Shown here piece by piece: positions 16,005 to 24,747 of a DNA stretch of 64,000 nucleotides. Numbering within the stretch: position 1 is the stretch's first letter; each line of letters opens with the position of its first letter. A program made the translations under genes and the position numbers. The notes beneath the pieces were generated by a model. It had not been told where the DNA came from. It saw only the letters and a program-made list of their open reading frames with translations, and did no database searches. Source of the stretch: an uncultured Eubacteriales bacterium (lineage in GTDB: Bacteria; Bacillota; Clostridia; Oscillospirales; UBA644); contig CAKSBH010000003.1 of the NCBI GenBank assembly GCA_934438175.1, positions 122,638 through 186,637 on the forward strand, in the 5' to 3' direction.

Positions 16005-17930
16005 TTGAAGAAGTACAGAAACCTGATTTCCTATGCGGTCATTCTGATCCTCGCCGGATTGTTCGTAGCGCTTCTCTTTTCCGGGCAGAAAAAAGATACC
16101 CTGCGCTATTCCGACGTTATCGGTTATTTCCGTGACGGTAAAGTCAAATCGTTTGAAATCGATAACCGCACGCTGAAGCTGATTATGGAAAATCCGGACA
16201 CCGACAAGGTGGACAAAGCCATTGAATACCGTCTTTACAGCGTAGATCTCTTTTTGCAGGACGTCAAGCCGTATCTGACACACACGGCAGAAGACGGAAC
16301 AATCACGTATCTGGATTACAACCTCATCCCGCCGGCGGAATTTCCCGCCTGGCTGTCAATTCTGCCGTATCTTCTGTTCGGCGTCATTATGGCAGTCATT
16401 CTGTTTGTCATGTTCAATCAGATGAACGGAAACGCAAAATCCTCCATGAACTTCGGCAGAGCCCGTCTGAATCTGGTTTCGGATTCCAAAAAGAAGGTAA
16501 CCTTCGCGGATGTCGCAGGCGCAAAGGAAGAAAAAGAAGAACTGGTGGAAGTTGTGGAGTTTCTGCGCAACCCGGATCGGTTTACGGAAATGGGTGCCCG
16601 GATCCCGCGCGGAATTCTTTTGGAGGGTCCTCCGGGAACCGGTAAAACGTATCTTGCCCGTGCCACAAGCGGAGAAGCGGGGGTTCCGTTCTTCTCCATC
16701 TCCGGCTCCGACTTTGTGGAACTGTATGTCGGTGTCGGTGCCTCCCGCGTGCGCGACACGTTTGAACAGGCAAAGCGGAATGCTCCCTGCATTGTTTTCA
16801 TTGACGAAATCGATGCCGTCGGCCGTCAGAGAGGTGCCGGTCTGGGCGGAGGGAACGACGAACGGGAACAAACGCTGAACCAGCTTTTGGTGGAAATGGA
16901 CGGCTTTGAACAGAACGAAGGCATCATTGTGATGGCGGCGACGAACCGTCCCGACGTTCTGGACAGTGCGTTGCTCCGTCCCGGACGCTTTGACCGGCAG
17001 ATCGTCATTCACCTGCCCGATGTCACGGCGCGCGAAGAGATTCTCAAAATTCACGCACGCAACAAACCGCTGGGCGAAGACGTAAACCTGAAACTGGTGG
17101 CTCGCTCAACAGCAGGATTCTCCCCCGCCGACCTGGAAAACATTCTGAACGAGGCGGCGTTGCTTGCCGCACGGAAGCGGGAAAAAGCCATTTCCGGCGC
17201 AGACATTGACGATGCCATCCTCAAGGTCTATATCGGTGTAGAAAAGAAATCCAGCGTCATGACGCCGGACGATAAAAAACTTACGGCGTTTCACGAGGCA
17301 GGTCATGCCGTTGTTACGGCGTTTCTGGCGCATCATGACCCGGTTCACGAGGTCTCCATCATTCCCCGCGGAGTTGCCGGCGGCTACACGTATTACGTGC
17401 CCAAGATTGATAAAACGTACCAGTCCCGCAATGAGATGCTGGATTCTCTGGTGAGCTGCCTCGGCGGACGGACCGCAGAAGAACTCTGCATGGACGATGT
17501 TTCTACCGGTGCTTCCGGAGACCTGCAGCAGGCAACCTCCCTTGCCCGCAACATGATTACCCGCTACGGAATGAGCGACGCGATCGGCATGATCTCGCTG
17601 GGCTCTTCCCGGGATGAAATCTTCCTCGGCAGAGATTTTGCGTCAACGCAGAATTATTCCGAAGCCACTGCGGCCAAGATCGATGCGGAAATCCGGCGTT
17701 TTCTGGACGAAGCGCATCAGAAAGCCAAGCAGATCCTCACCGATCATCGGTCGGAACTCTGCACCGTTGCCAACACGTTGATTGAAAAAGAAAAAATTAC
17801 CGGCGAAGAATTTTACGCCATTCTGGGTATGGAAGCACCGGAAGACCCGATGCGCCGCAAACAGGAAGAAGTTGTTGCGGAATCCGGAGAACCGGCTTCC
17901 GAAGAAACTTCCGGTTCCGAGCAGGAATAA
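16005..17930 (+). CDS. ftsH: ATP-dependent zinc metalloprotease FtsH
   Basis: The 641-aa membrane AAA+ protease degrades misfolded membrane proteins and regulators. Two membrane helices flank a short extracellular part. The AAA module has Walker A GPPGTGKT (about 207), Walker B FIDEIDAVG and the second region of homology with ATNRPDVLD. The zinc site is FHEAGHAVV (about 430). The start is TTG at 16005 with AAAGGAG about 10 bases upstream. The acidic, Glu/Ser-rich tail after residue 610 is typical. A terminator follows. Confidence 0.97.
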   Translation: MKKYRNLISYAVILILAGLFVALLFSGQKKDTLRYSDVIGYFRDGKVKSFEIDNRTLKLIMENPDTDKVDKAIEYRLYSVDLFLQDVKPYLTHTAEDGTITYLDYNLIPPAEFPAWLSILPYLLFGVIMAVILFVMFNQMNGNAKSSMNFGRARLNLVSDSKKKVTFADVAGAKEEKEELVEVVEFLRNPDRFTEMGARIPRGILLEGPPGTGKTYLARATSGEAGVPFFSISGSDFVELYVGVGASRVRDTFEQAKRNAPCIVFIDEIDAVGRQRGAGLGGGNDEREQTLNQLLVEMDGFEQNEGIIVMAATNRPDVLDSALLRPGRFDRQIVIHLPDVTAREEILKIHARNKPLGEDVNLKLVARSTAGFSPADLENILNEAALLAARKREKAISGADIDDAILKVYIGVEKKSSVMTPDDKKLTAFHEAGHAVVTAFLAHHDPVHEVSIIPRGVAGGYTYYVPKIDKTYQSRNEMLDSLVSCLGGRTAEELCMDDVSTGASGDLQQATSLARNMITRYGMSDAIGMISLGSSRDEIFLGRDFASTQNYSEATAAKIDAEIRRFLDEAHQKAKQILTDHRSELCTVANTLIEKEKITGEEFYAILGMEAPEDPMRRKQEEVVAESGEPASEETSGSEQE

Positions 17931-17947
17931 CCCACAGGCAGACAAAA

Positions 17948-17988
17948 ACTCCGGCAGGATTTCCTGCCGGAGTGATTTTTTTGTTTTT
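17948..17988. terminator. Terminator after ftsH
   Basis: Arms of 11 bases (17948-17958, 17963-17973) with a 4-base loop are followed by a long T-rich tail on the plus strand. An A5 block on the left means it may also stop the convergent GH27 gene. Confidence 0.92.
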
Positions 17989-19122
17989 TCAGGTTCGGTG
18001 CATTCTGGCAAGGAAGACCCTGCAGGTACGCGGCGGTACGGAAATGCCAATGGTTTCGGACACGTTGTGAATCTCTTCTCCCGTAAACACATCCTTCAGG
18101 TCCAGAGCCATGCCGCTGGTCCGCGGAACACCCGCGGTAAACAGGTCAATATTCAGAGGCCGACGGTCCTCTTCGGTGTAATTGAACAGCCCCACGGCAT
18201 ACTCACCATCGGAAAGGAGACGGAACAGAACCAGTTTATTGTCCAACCGTTCGCTGATCACATACGGCGGACGGCATTCCTCATCCTGATCAATCCGGAT
18301 AAGATCTTTGTTTTTCAGCAATTCAATCATGTCGGAAGATGCCTTGCGCACATCGCACCCGATCATCAGCGGCGCAGCCATCATGCACCACAGGGCAAAG
18401 TGCATTTTATATTCCTCTGCCGTGCAGCCGCCAAAACGCACAGCCGCGTTTCCATTGTTGAACATCCCCACAACCAGCATATCAATGTCATTGTAACATC
18501 CGATTCCGGAAGAGCCGAGCAACGGGATCTGACTATAAGCAATGTCCCGCACGGCAATGGGATTATCCTGAATATCGGTGGTGGTGCGGTACAGATGTGC
18601 ACCGGCAGAACGCATAAAGTTATGAACACCCGGATAACTGTCACACGCTGCAAACACAATATCCCGTCCGCATTCCCGCAGCGCAATTCCCATACGGTGA
18701 TAAAGATTTTCATGATCGGCTTTGGGAGGGATATAACAACAGTCGTATTTGAGATAATCGACGCCCCATTCCGCAAAGGTGCGGGCGTCTTCAAACTCAT
18801 GGTCAAACGACGCAGCATGACCGGCACAGGTTTTATAACCGGCATTGGAATAGATTCCAAACTTCAGACCACGGGCATGAATGTAATCGGCAAGATACCG
18901 CATACCGTGCGGGAATTTTTGCGGATCCGCACAGAGTTTTCCGTTTTCGTCACGGGTCACCCCTGCCCAACAGTCGTCAATGACCACGTATTCATAGCCC
19001 GCTTCCCGCAGTCCAAGCTCCACAAACTGATCCGCCGTCTGCAGAATCAGTTCTTCGGAAATGTCGTGCCCAAACGTGTTCCAAGTGTTCCAGCCCATCG
19101 GCGGTGTTTTTGCCAGCATCAT
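17989..19122 (-). CDS. Alpha-galactosidase, glycoside hydrolase family 27
   Basis: The 377-aa enzyme removes terminal alpha-galactose from oligosaccharides such as raffinose or galactomannan fragments. GH27 motifs are PPMGWNTWNTFG, YVVIDDCW, KFGIYSNAG, the nucleophile segment YLKYDCCY, and GCYNDIDML near the acid/base Asp. No signal peptide is visible, so it would act in the cytoplasm on imported oligosaccharides. The start is one of two adjacent ATGs (19122 or 19119) after GAGAGG. It is 20 bases downstream of the exchanger gene on the same strand. Confidence 0.93.
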   Translation of the reverse strand: MMLAKTPPMGWNTWNTFGHDISEELILQTADQFVELGLREAGYEYVVIDDCWAGVTRDENGKLCADPQKFPHGMRYLADYIHARGLKFGIYSNAGYKTCAGHAASFDHEFEDARTFAEWGVDYLKYDCCYIPPKADHENLYHRMGIALRECGRDIVFAACDSYPGVHNFMRSAGAHLYRTTTDIQDNPIAVRDIAYSQIPLLGSSGIGCYNDIDMLVVGMFNNGNAAVRFGGCTAEEYKMHFALWCMMAAPLMIGCDVRKASSDMIELLKNKDLIRIDQDEECRPPYVISERLDNKLVLFRLLSDGEYAVGLFNYTEEDRRPLNIDLFTAGVPRTSGMALDLKDVFTGEEIHNVSETIGISVPPRTCRVFLARMHRT

Positions 19123-19142
19123 TTTTTTCCTCTCTTTCTGTA

Positions 19143-20150
19143 TCAGGACGCAAACAGGTCTGCGATCCACGGAACGGGGAACGATGCGCCCATCACCGTA
19201 ATCACCGCAAACGTAATATAGAACAACAGCATGACCGCCCCACAAATGCGAGGCAGGCGCTTTTTGTTACACAAAACAAAAAGAAGCAGCGTCACAACAA
19301 TGACAAAAATCAACGGAATCTGCAGCTTCAGCAATGCCGCGGGAACTCCGTTCCCGATCATCGGTACATCGCGCACAAGGGAAGAAGCCGCCGTAACCAG
19401 AACGATGTTGAGGATGTTTGCGCCGAGAACGTTGCCGATTGCCACCCCATGCGCTTTTTTGATGAGAGACGAAATGGCGGTAACCAATTCGGGAAGAGAT
19501 GTTCCGATGGCAAGCACCGTAAAACCGATGACCGAAGAAGGAACCCCCCAATGCTCGGCAAGGAGCTGCCCGTTGTTCACCATCAGAATCGAGCCCACAA
19601 CGACAGCCGCCGCACCGATCAGGAAAAAGAGAACCGTTTTGAATGTAAGCGTTTCTTTCCCGGAATCCTCATCGGGACCTTCCGGTTCTTTTGCCTCGGC
19701 TTTGGCGCTGAAGATGTTGATGTAAACAAAGCCGGCCAATGCCAGCAGCAGCACAATGCCTCCAATCCAGTTGAGATTCTGAAACAGAATGCCCCACACC
19801 GTCACAAAAATCATCAGGGCAAGCAGAATCAGGGCGTTGCGCACAATGTCTTTTCTGGCAACCAGTTCCGGCGCAGACAGCAAAATGACCAGCGCGAGAA
19901 TCATGCCGGTGTTGCAGGCAATGGAACCGAAAGCGTTTCCGAACGCCAGAGAGGTGTCACCCTGCAACGCGGATGTCGTGGAAACGAAAAACTCCGGCAG
20001 AGTCGTACCAAACGAAACCAGGGTCGCCCCGATAATGACCTGCGGAACCCGGAAAATCCGGGCAATGGAAACCGAACTGTCAATAAACCAGTCGCTCCCC
20101 TTAATGACGCAGAGCAAGCCCACGGCAAACAATACATACGAAACCCACAT
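19143..20150 (-). CDS. Sodium/calcium exchanger family antiporter (CaxA/YrbG, TIGR00367)
   Basis: The 335-aa, about ten-helix membrane antiporter has two inverted repeats, each with the hallmark G-TxLPE motif: SFGTTLPEFFVS in the first half and AIGTSLPELVTA in the second. These motifs form the ion-binding site. A Glu/Asp-rich loop in the middle (EAKEPEGPDEDSGKE) separates the halves. The start at 20150 is 9 bases from GAGG; an ATG at 20159 touches the ribosome site and is rejected. Calcium or sodium as substrate is inferred from the family. Confidence 0.9.
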   Translation of the reverse strand: MWVSYVLFAVGLLCVIKGSDWFIDSSVSIARIFRVPQVIIGATLVSFGTTLPEFFVSTTSALQGDTSLAFGNAFGSIACNTGMILALVILLSAPELVARKDIVRNALILLALMIFVTVWGILFQNLNWIGGIVLLLALAGFVYINIFSAKAEAKEPEGPDEDSGKETLTFKTVLFFLIGAAAVVVGSILMVNNGQLLAEHWGVPSSVIGFTVLAIGTSLPELVTAISSLIKKAHGVAIGNVLGANILNIVLVTAASSLVRDVPMIGNGVPAALLKLQIPLIFVIVVTLLLFVLCNKKRLPRICGAVMLLFYITFAVITVMGASFPVPWIADLFAS

Positions 20151-20198
20151 AAAAAACATCCTCCCATTTTTTTTCGCTTCCGTAATTTTTTATATCCT

Positions 20199-21236
20199 TT
20201 ATGTTTCCTGTCCGTCCGAAAGAACCTCCGTTGCAATCAGAGCCAGATACCGTTCCTGTGCGGCAACCGGGTCTTTCAGCGGAATGCGCACAAACGCACG
20301 CCAGTTCACGTCCGACAGAATGTGTTCAAAATCCTCATACATCCCCGTTACGCGCTCACGGGATATCGACACCGTGGTTCCGTTGACGGTGAAATCCACA
20401 CGGTCCACATCATCCAGCAAGGCAATCAACGCCGTGGCATTGTACACAACGGTACGCTCAATTTCCTCCGTATCGGCGGTAAATTGATATTCCACAGACA
20501 AAACCCCGTTTTCACGGCGGCTGCTTTTCAGATAACGACTCATGGGCAGACCCTTTGCCAGATGGGTAAGATCGTCCGTATTTTTATCGTCAAGCAGGGA
20601 AGAAATATCATGTGTGAGCACATACTGCTGGCTTTCGGCATACTGCGGAGACGTTTTGGAGATCTGCGGCGCCAGGTAAAACAACATGGCATAGGAAGCA
20701 AGGAACGATACGACCAGGAGAACGGTCAAAACGATGTTTCCGCGCAAACGCTTCTGTGCGTTGACCTCCTCGCTTTCTCCCGTTGCCCGAATCGCCGCCT
20801 GCAAAGAAGAAAAGATCCACGGCACCGCCGCCAACAAAAACGGCGCTCCGAAATCGCCGATCCGGACAAACCACGCATAGACGCTGTCCGGGAAAGCAAG
20901 CGGCTTCCGCGTCAGATTCCAGATCAGGCACACCGCCGCAACAACGCCGTAAACACTCCATGCCACGGTACAGGCAGCCGAAAAGCGTCCTTCCTCCACC
21001 GTGCGGCGCTGCTGCGGATGAGGCGAACGTTTGATCCGGCGCAGACACAGCACATACCATACCGTCAGAATCAGCAGCTCCGCCAACAGAAACAGCCCGA
21101 AAAGGCGTCCGGTTACAGACAGCATCATCGGTACGGAAAGCAACCATGCAACACCCGTACCCAATAAAATGCGGCGCAAGGCAGCCGCTTTGAAATCATC
21201 GGACAAAACCGTTTTCATCCGCATCTCCCGCTTCAT
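20199..21236 (-). CDS. Multispanning membrane protein with an extracytoplasmic C-terminal domain
   Basis: I do not recognise this 345-aa protein with certainty. It has about five membrane helices (near 20-40, 45-65, 90-110, 130-150, 170-190), then a soluble C-terminal half of about 150 residues. The segment YNATALIALLDDVDRVDFTVNG recalls the DUF4825 family, which is fused to membrane sensors in Clostridia, but this is a weak match by eye. GGAGG precedes the ATG 9 bases away. It follows the LRR gene by 4 bases and is surely co-transcribed with it. Confidence 0.65.
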   Translation of the reverse strand: MKREMRMKTVLSDDFKAAALRRILLGTGVAWLLSVPMMLSVTGRLFGLFLLAELLILTVWYVLCLRRIKRSPHPQQRRTVEEGRFSAACTVAWSVYGVVAAVCLIWNLTRKPLAFPDSVYAWFVRIGDFGAPFLLAAVPWIFSSLQAAIRATGESEEVNAQKRLRGNIVLTVLLVVSFLASYAMLFYLAPQISKTSPQYAESQQYVLTHDISSLLDDKNTDDLTHLAKGLPMSRYLKSSRRENGVLSVEYQFTADTEEIERTVVYNATALIALLDDVDRVDFTVNGTTVSISRERVTGMYEDFEHILSDVNWRAFVRIPLKDPVAAQERYLALIATEVLSDGQET

Positions 21237-21240
21237 TCAC

Positions 21241-22977
21241 TCAATCCTCCGCAAACAGACGGTCCATCAGAATCACATCGTTCAGCGTCAGCAAACCGTC
21301 CCCGTCCAGATCCGCCTCTTTTTCCCAGGCAGGCGGCAAAGTCCGGGCATGAGCAACCGCATCAAAAACAATTTGCACCGCTGCCGAGCCAAGCGCCTTC
21401 AGCCCGGGATCCGAAGAACCGGTATTCGCGTAAACCGGATTGACTTCCGCAGGAATTTCCGGATCGGCGGAAAGTTTCGGACGATAATCCTCCAAACTGG
21501 TTTTGACCTCCACCGCATAGCCCCTTGTTACCGCATAGGAATACACCGGGCTGCTTTTGGAAAGGCAGTAAATTTTTGTTGAAGTCCCGGAAGTCAGAAG
21601 CGGATAGCCAAACACGGTTGTTCCGTCTGTCACGGCAAGATATTCCAGAGAGGAACAGCCGACAAACGAATAATTTCCCAAAACGGAGACCGATGCGGGA
21701 ATGTACATGGTCTGCAATCCGGAACATCCGGAAAACGCGTACATTCCGATTTCCGTCAGCGTTTCCGGCAATGCCACAGTCCGGAGCGAGACATCGTTGC
21801 GGAAAACATAACGTCCGAGCGTATCCAGCATAGACGCACTGCTGAAAACAACATACTGAAGAGAAGGGCATTCACTGAAGGCGTAATTGCGGATGCGGAC
21901 AACAGAATCCGGAATCCGGATCGCCGTCAGCATCTCACAGCCGGAACACATGGCAAACGGAATTTCCGTAATGGAAGAAGGAAGCGTCAACCGCTCAAGC
22001 GCCTCACAGCCGGCAAATGCAAATTCCCCGATCTCCGTCACGGAAGACGGAAGAATCAGTTCCTCCAAGGAAGAACAACCGGAAAAGGCACCGGCACCAA
22101 CCGTCGTCAATGTTTCCGGAAACGTCACCGCAGTCAGCCGCGAAGCGTTCATCAATGCCTGATAGCCGAGCTCCGTCACGGTATCCGGAATCTCCAGAGA
22201 GCCGCTTCGCCCCTCCGGGCAACAGAGCAGAACCGTCCGCTCTTTGTTATACAATACGCCATCCAGAGAAGAAAAGGTTTCGTTAGAGCCGATGACCGAA
22301 ATATCCGCCAGGGAGGTACACCCGTAAAAGGCATAAAGTCCTACATAAGAAATGCCGGCGGGAAGAAGAATGCCGGTCAGCGATGAACAGCGGTAAAACG
22401 CACCGTCCGAAAGAATATGCAAAGAGGACGGAAGCGTTACCGAAGAAAACCGACAACCGGAAAATGCATAATCTCCCACAGAAACAAGCGTCGCCGGAAG
22501 TTTGATCTGCGTCATGACGGTACAGTCGGAAAACGCATAGGCGGCAAGCGATGTCACCCCGTCCGGAACCGTATAAGCACCCGATTTTGCCTGCGGATAC
22601 CGAATCAACTCCGTACCGTCGGCGCAAAACAAAACACCGTCCACGCTGCGATACGAAGGATTCCCCTCCGCAACCGTCAGGGATTCCAGCGACATACACT
22701 TTTCAAAGGCCCGAATCCCGATTTTCTCCACCGAAGCCGGAATTTTCACTTCCGACACATCGGTATATTCAAACGCGTAAGAGGCAATTTCCGTCACCGG
22801 ATAACCACCCAGCGTTTCCGGAATGGTAACGCGCCGGAGAAATCCCGTATAAGATTGAATTATGGCATGACCGTCCCGGATTTCATAGGAAAACAAACCG
22901 GAAACCGCCAGAAACGGCACCGATGCGGCAAAGATCAGCAGCAATGCCAGAACGACGCAGAAAACCGCTTTTTTCAC
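21241..22977 (-). CDS. Secreted leucine-rich-repeat protein (BspA-like) with a dockerin-like C-terminus
   Basis: The 578-aa protein starts with a signal peptide (KKAVFCVVLALLLIFAASVPFLAV), followed by about a dozen LRR_5 repeats. Recurring cores are IPETLGGYPVTEIASYAF, LPSSVTEIGEFAFAGC and IPASVSVLGNYSFVGC. The last 23 residues contain DLDGDGLLTLNDVILMDRL, the calcium loop and helix of one dockerin repeat. A complete type I dockerin has two. The true start is GTG at 22977, 8 bases from GGAGGG; an upstream ATG at 23007 sits on the -10 box of the promoter and cannot be used. Such proteins usually act in surface adhesion. Confidence 0.85.
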   Translation of the reverse strand: MKKAVFCVVLALLLIFAASVPFLAVSGLFSYEIRDGHAIIQSYTGFLRRVTIPETLGGYPVTEIASYAFEYTDVSEVKIPASVEKIGIRAFEKCMSLESLTVAEGNPSYRSVDGVLFCADGTELIRYPQAKSGAYTVPDGVTSLAAYAFSDCTVMTQIKLPATLVSVGDYAFSGCRFSSVTLPSSLHILSDGAFYRCSSLTGILLPAGISYVGLYAFYGCTSLADISVIGSNETFSSLDGVLYNKERTVLLCCPEGRSGSLEIPDTVTELGYQALMNASRLTAVTFPETLTTVGAGAFSGCSSLEELILPSSVTEIGEFAFAGCEALERLTLPSSITEIPFAMCSGCEMLTAIRIPDSVVRIRNYAFSECPSLQYVVFSSASMLDTLGRYVFRNDVSLRTVALPETLTEIGMYAFSGCSGLQTMYIPASVSVLGNYSFVGCSSLEYLAVTDGTTVFGYPLLTSGTSTKIYCLSKSSPVYSYAVTRGYAVEVKTSLEDYRPKLSADPEIPAEVNPVYANTGSSDPGLKALGSAAVQIVFDAVAHARTLPPAWEKEADLDGDGLLTLNDVILMDRLFAED

Positions 22978-23007
22978 AGGGACAGCCCTCCGTTCTTGTT
23001 TTTTCAT

Positions 23008-23036
23008 ATTATACAACAGGGTGCCGAAAAAGTCAA
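23008..23036 (-). promoter_or_regulatory. Promoter of the LRR gene
   Basis: Minus-strand TTGACT (23036-23031), 17 bases, and TATAAT (23013-23008). It fixes the start of the LRR gene downstream of 23008. Confidence 0.85.
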
Positions 23037-23132
23037 GACCCGACCCGGTACCGCACTCTCCGACAATTCTGCAGACAGAAACGGAACCGCCAGGAGCTTC
23101 AGCAGGATTTTTGCGGAATCCGCCGAAAACTC

Positions 23133-23162
23133 TTGACGCGGCATAGCCGGATATAGTATAAT
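23133..23162 (+). promoter_or_regulatory. Promoter of the DUF975 gene
   Basis: TTGACG (23133-23138), 18 bases, and TATAAT (23157-23162), divergent from the LRR promoter. Confidence 0.75.
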
Positions 23163-23252
23163 AAGTAAGATGATAGAAATTGGAATCCGCCCACACAACC
23201 GGGGACGGCTTCTTTCTGTCACGCAATCATACATGAGGAGGGAATCACGCTT

Positions 23253-23840
23253 ATGACAAGACAGGAAATGAAAGCAAAGGCAAAAGAACAGCTCGGAGGA
23301 AATCTTTTCGGGGACAAATGGCTTCTGGCAGCCGGCGTCCTCATCGTATCCAGTCTGATTCTCAGTGCCGCAACCGCAGTCACGTTCGGCATCGGCTCCA
23401 TCATTCTCGCAGGTCCGCTGATGTACGGATGTTACAAACTCTTTCTGAAACAGGCCAGAGATCATCAGCTCATGAATTTTGCAGGCATGTTTGACGGTTT
23501 TACCGAAGACTTCGGGCAGAATCTGCTGCTTGCACTGATGAATTTCATTTTTGTTATGCTGTGGTCGATGCTGTTTGTCATCCCCGGTATCGTCAAATAC
23601 TACGCTTACTCCATGGCATACTACATCAAGGTCGATCATCCGGAAATGAAATGGAACGAATGCCTCAAGGCCAGCCAGGAAATGATGAAGGGACATAAGA
23701 TGGACCGCTTCGTTCTGGATCTTTCGTTCATCGGCTGGATGTTCGTCGGGACTCTTTGTTTCGGAATCGGCCTTCTTTGGGTCATTCCGTACTATCGGGC
23801 AACCGAAGCGCAGTTCTACGAATCCGTCAAAGCGGCATAA
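23253..23840 (+). CDS. DUF975 family integral membrane protein
   Basis: The 195-aa protein starts MTRQEMKAKAKEQLGGN, the usual DUF975 N-terminus. Three to four membrane segments follow, with IPGIVKYYAYSMAYYI and FIGWMFVGTLCFGIGLLWVIPYYRATEAQFY. These last two are the family's signature. Function is not known. It stands alone between its own promoter and a bidirectional terminator. Confidence 0.88.
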   Translation: MTRQEMKAKAKEQLGGNLFGDKWLLAAGVLIVSSLILSAATAVTFGIGSIILAGPLMYGCYKLFLKQARDHQLMNFAGMFDGFTEDFGQNLLLALMNFIFVMLWSMLFVIPGIVKYYAYSMAYYIKVDHPEMKWNECLKASQEMMKGHKMDRFVLDLSFIGWMFVGTLCFGIGLLWVIPYYRATEAQFYESVKAA

Positions 23841-23898
23841 CGAAGGATCCGCGCCCGGAACGCCGCAGAAAGGAAACACCTTTCCCGGAAGATCAAAT

Positions 23899-23941
23899 CA
23901 TAAAAAGAGAAGACCGGAAATCCCGGCCTTCTCTTTTTATG
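23899..23941. terminator. Bidirectional terminator
   Basis: The arms pair over about 18 bases with one mismatch (ATAAAAAGAGAAGACCGG against CCGGCCTTCTCTTTTTAT). A and T runs lie inside the arms, so it can serve the DUF975 gene and the convergent gene at 23944. Confidence 0.9.
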
Positions 23942-23943
23942 AT

Positions 23944-24627
23944 TCAGAATAATTTTCGCAGGCGGGGAAACCGATCACGGAATTCAAACCGCTTTTCCAT
24001 CCGGTGCGCAAAAAAGCCGATGATGGTACCGTTGAGCAATGCGCAAAGCACCGTTCCCCACTTTACACCTTCAAAATGTCCGAAGCCGAAAAACAAAAAC
24101 GACATAACCACAGCAACCGCACAGCTGACGCAGTCATACACGGTTTTGAAGCGGTGAATATCCTTGTTCATTTTCCCGGATACTTCCTTGACAAAAAACT
24201 CATAAGCAGCCGGAGGAAGATAGGTGTGAAACAACAGCGATACGCCAAGAGAACAGGTCACAAGCCCCAACGCATACCAGATGCCGCGCCAGACCAGGGA
24301 AGAAACCGGAAGAAAAACCGAAAGCGCCAGCAGTCCGTCCAGCAACAGCCCGTAAAGAACCGCCGTAAAGAACGAAAACAGGTAGGAAATCCGGAACCGT
24401 CCGGTCAGCAGTCCCGTTGCCAAAAGCAGAACGCCCTGCAACGTATATTCCGCCATGCCAAACGAAAAAAAAGGCAGAAATTCCGACACCTTGAGATGCA
24501 ACAGATAAGCCGGGGCAACCACCATGGAAAGCCCGAAATCCGCCCGCGTCATCAGCACCGTACCGACAGTAAGAACAAACAGCCCCAGAAGATACGATGC
24601 CTCGGTATAAAACACTTTTTTCTTCAA
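23944..24627 (-). CDS. YczE/YyaS/YitT-type membrane protein (DUF6198-like)
   Basis: The 227-aa protein has about five membrane helices and the family's typical GLFVLTVGTVLMTRADFG opening, followed by FSFGMAEYTLQG. No enzymatic function is known. I place the start at TTG 24627, 6 bases after GGAGGG. The first in-frame ATG at 24657 would put the ribosome site inside the coding region. A hairpin followed by U8 lies immediately upstream of that ribosome site (next entry). Confidence 0.75.
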   Translation of the reverse strand: MKKKVFYTEASYLLGLFVLTVGTVLMTRADFGLSMVVAPAYLLHLKVSEFLPFFSFGMAEYTLQGVLLLATGLLTGRFRISYLFSFFTAVLYGLLLDGLLALSVFLPVSSLVWRGIWYALGLVTCSLGVSLLFHTYLPPAAYEFFVKEVSGKMNKDIHRFKTVYDCVSCAVAVVMSFLFFGFGHFEGVKWGTVLCALLNGTIIGFFAHRMEKRFEFRDRFPRLRKLF

Positions 24628-24640
24628 AAAAATCCCTCCG

Positions 24641-24690
24641 AAAAAAAACAGCTTCACCGTGTTTGATAAAGAAACACGGAAAGCTGTTTT
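24641..24690 (-). promoter_or_regulatory. Terminator-like hairpin in the leader of the YczE-like gene
   Basis: On the minus strand AAAACAGCTT plus CCGTGTTT arms pair across a 7-base loop (positions 24690-24645) and are followed by eight U, then directly by the GGAGGG ribosome site. It can be read either as the terminator of the LiaF-like gene upstream or as an attenuator, because a promoter lies between the two (24702-24730). Confidence 0.6.
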
Positions 24691-24701
24691 CTGTTTGTTT
24701 C

Positions 24702-24730
24702 ATTATACAGCAAAATCAACCGCTTGTAAA
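24702..24730 (-). promoter_or_regulatory. Promoter of the YczE-like gene
   Basis: Minus-strand TTTACA (24730-24725), 17 bases, TATAAT (24707-24702). Predicted transcription starts near 24695, so the transcript would open with the hairpin. Confidence 0.7.
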
Positions 24731-24747
24731 GCCCCGGCGCAGATTTT

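Noticed and set aside
19104..21167. Plus-strand open frame of 687 codons opposite the exchanger and membrane protein genes
   Set aside because: Composition is Arg/His/Gln/Asn rich, as expected of an antisense shadow of membrane proteins; the minus-strand genes have clear motifs and ribosome sites.
22975..23226. Longer N-terminus for the LRR protein (ATG at 23226 or 23007)
   Set aside because: The promoter at 23008-23036 lies downstream of 23226 and its -10 box abuts the ATG at 23007; the GTG at 22977 has GGAGGG and starts a proper signal peptide.
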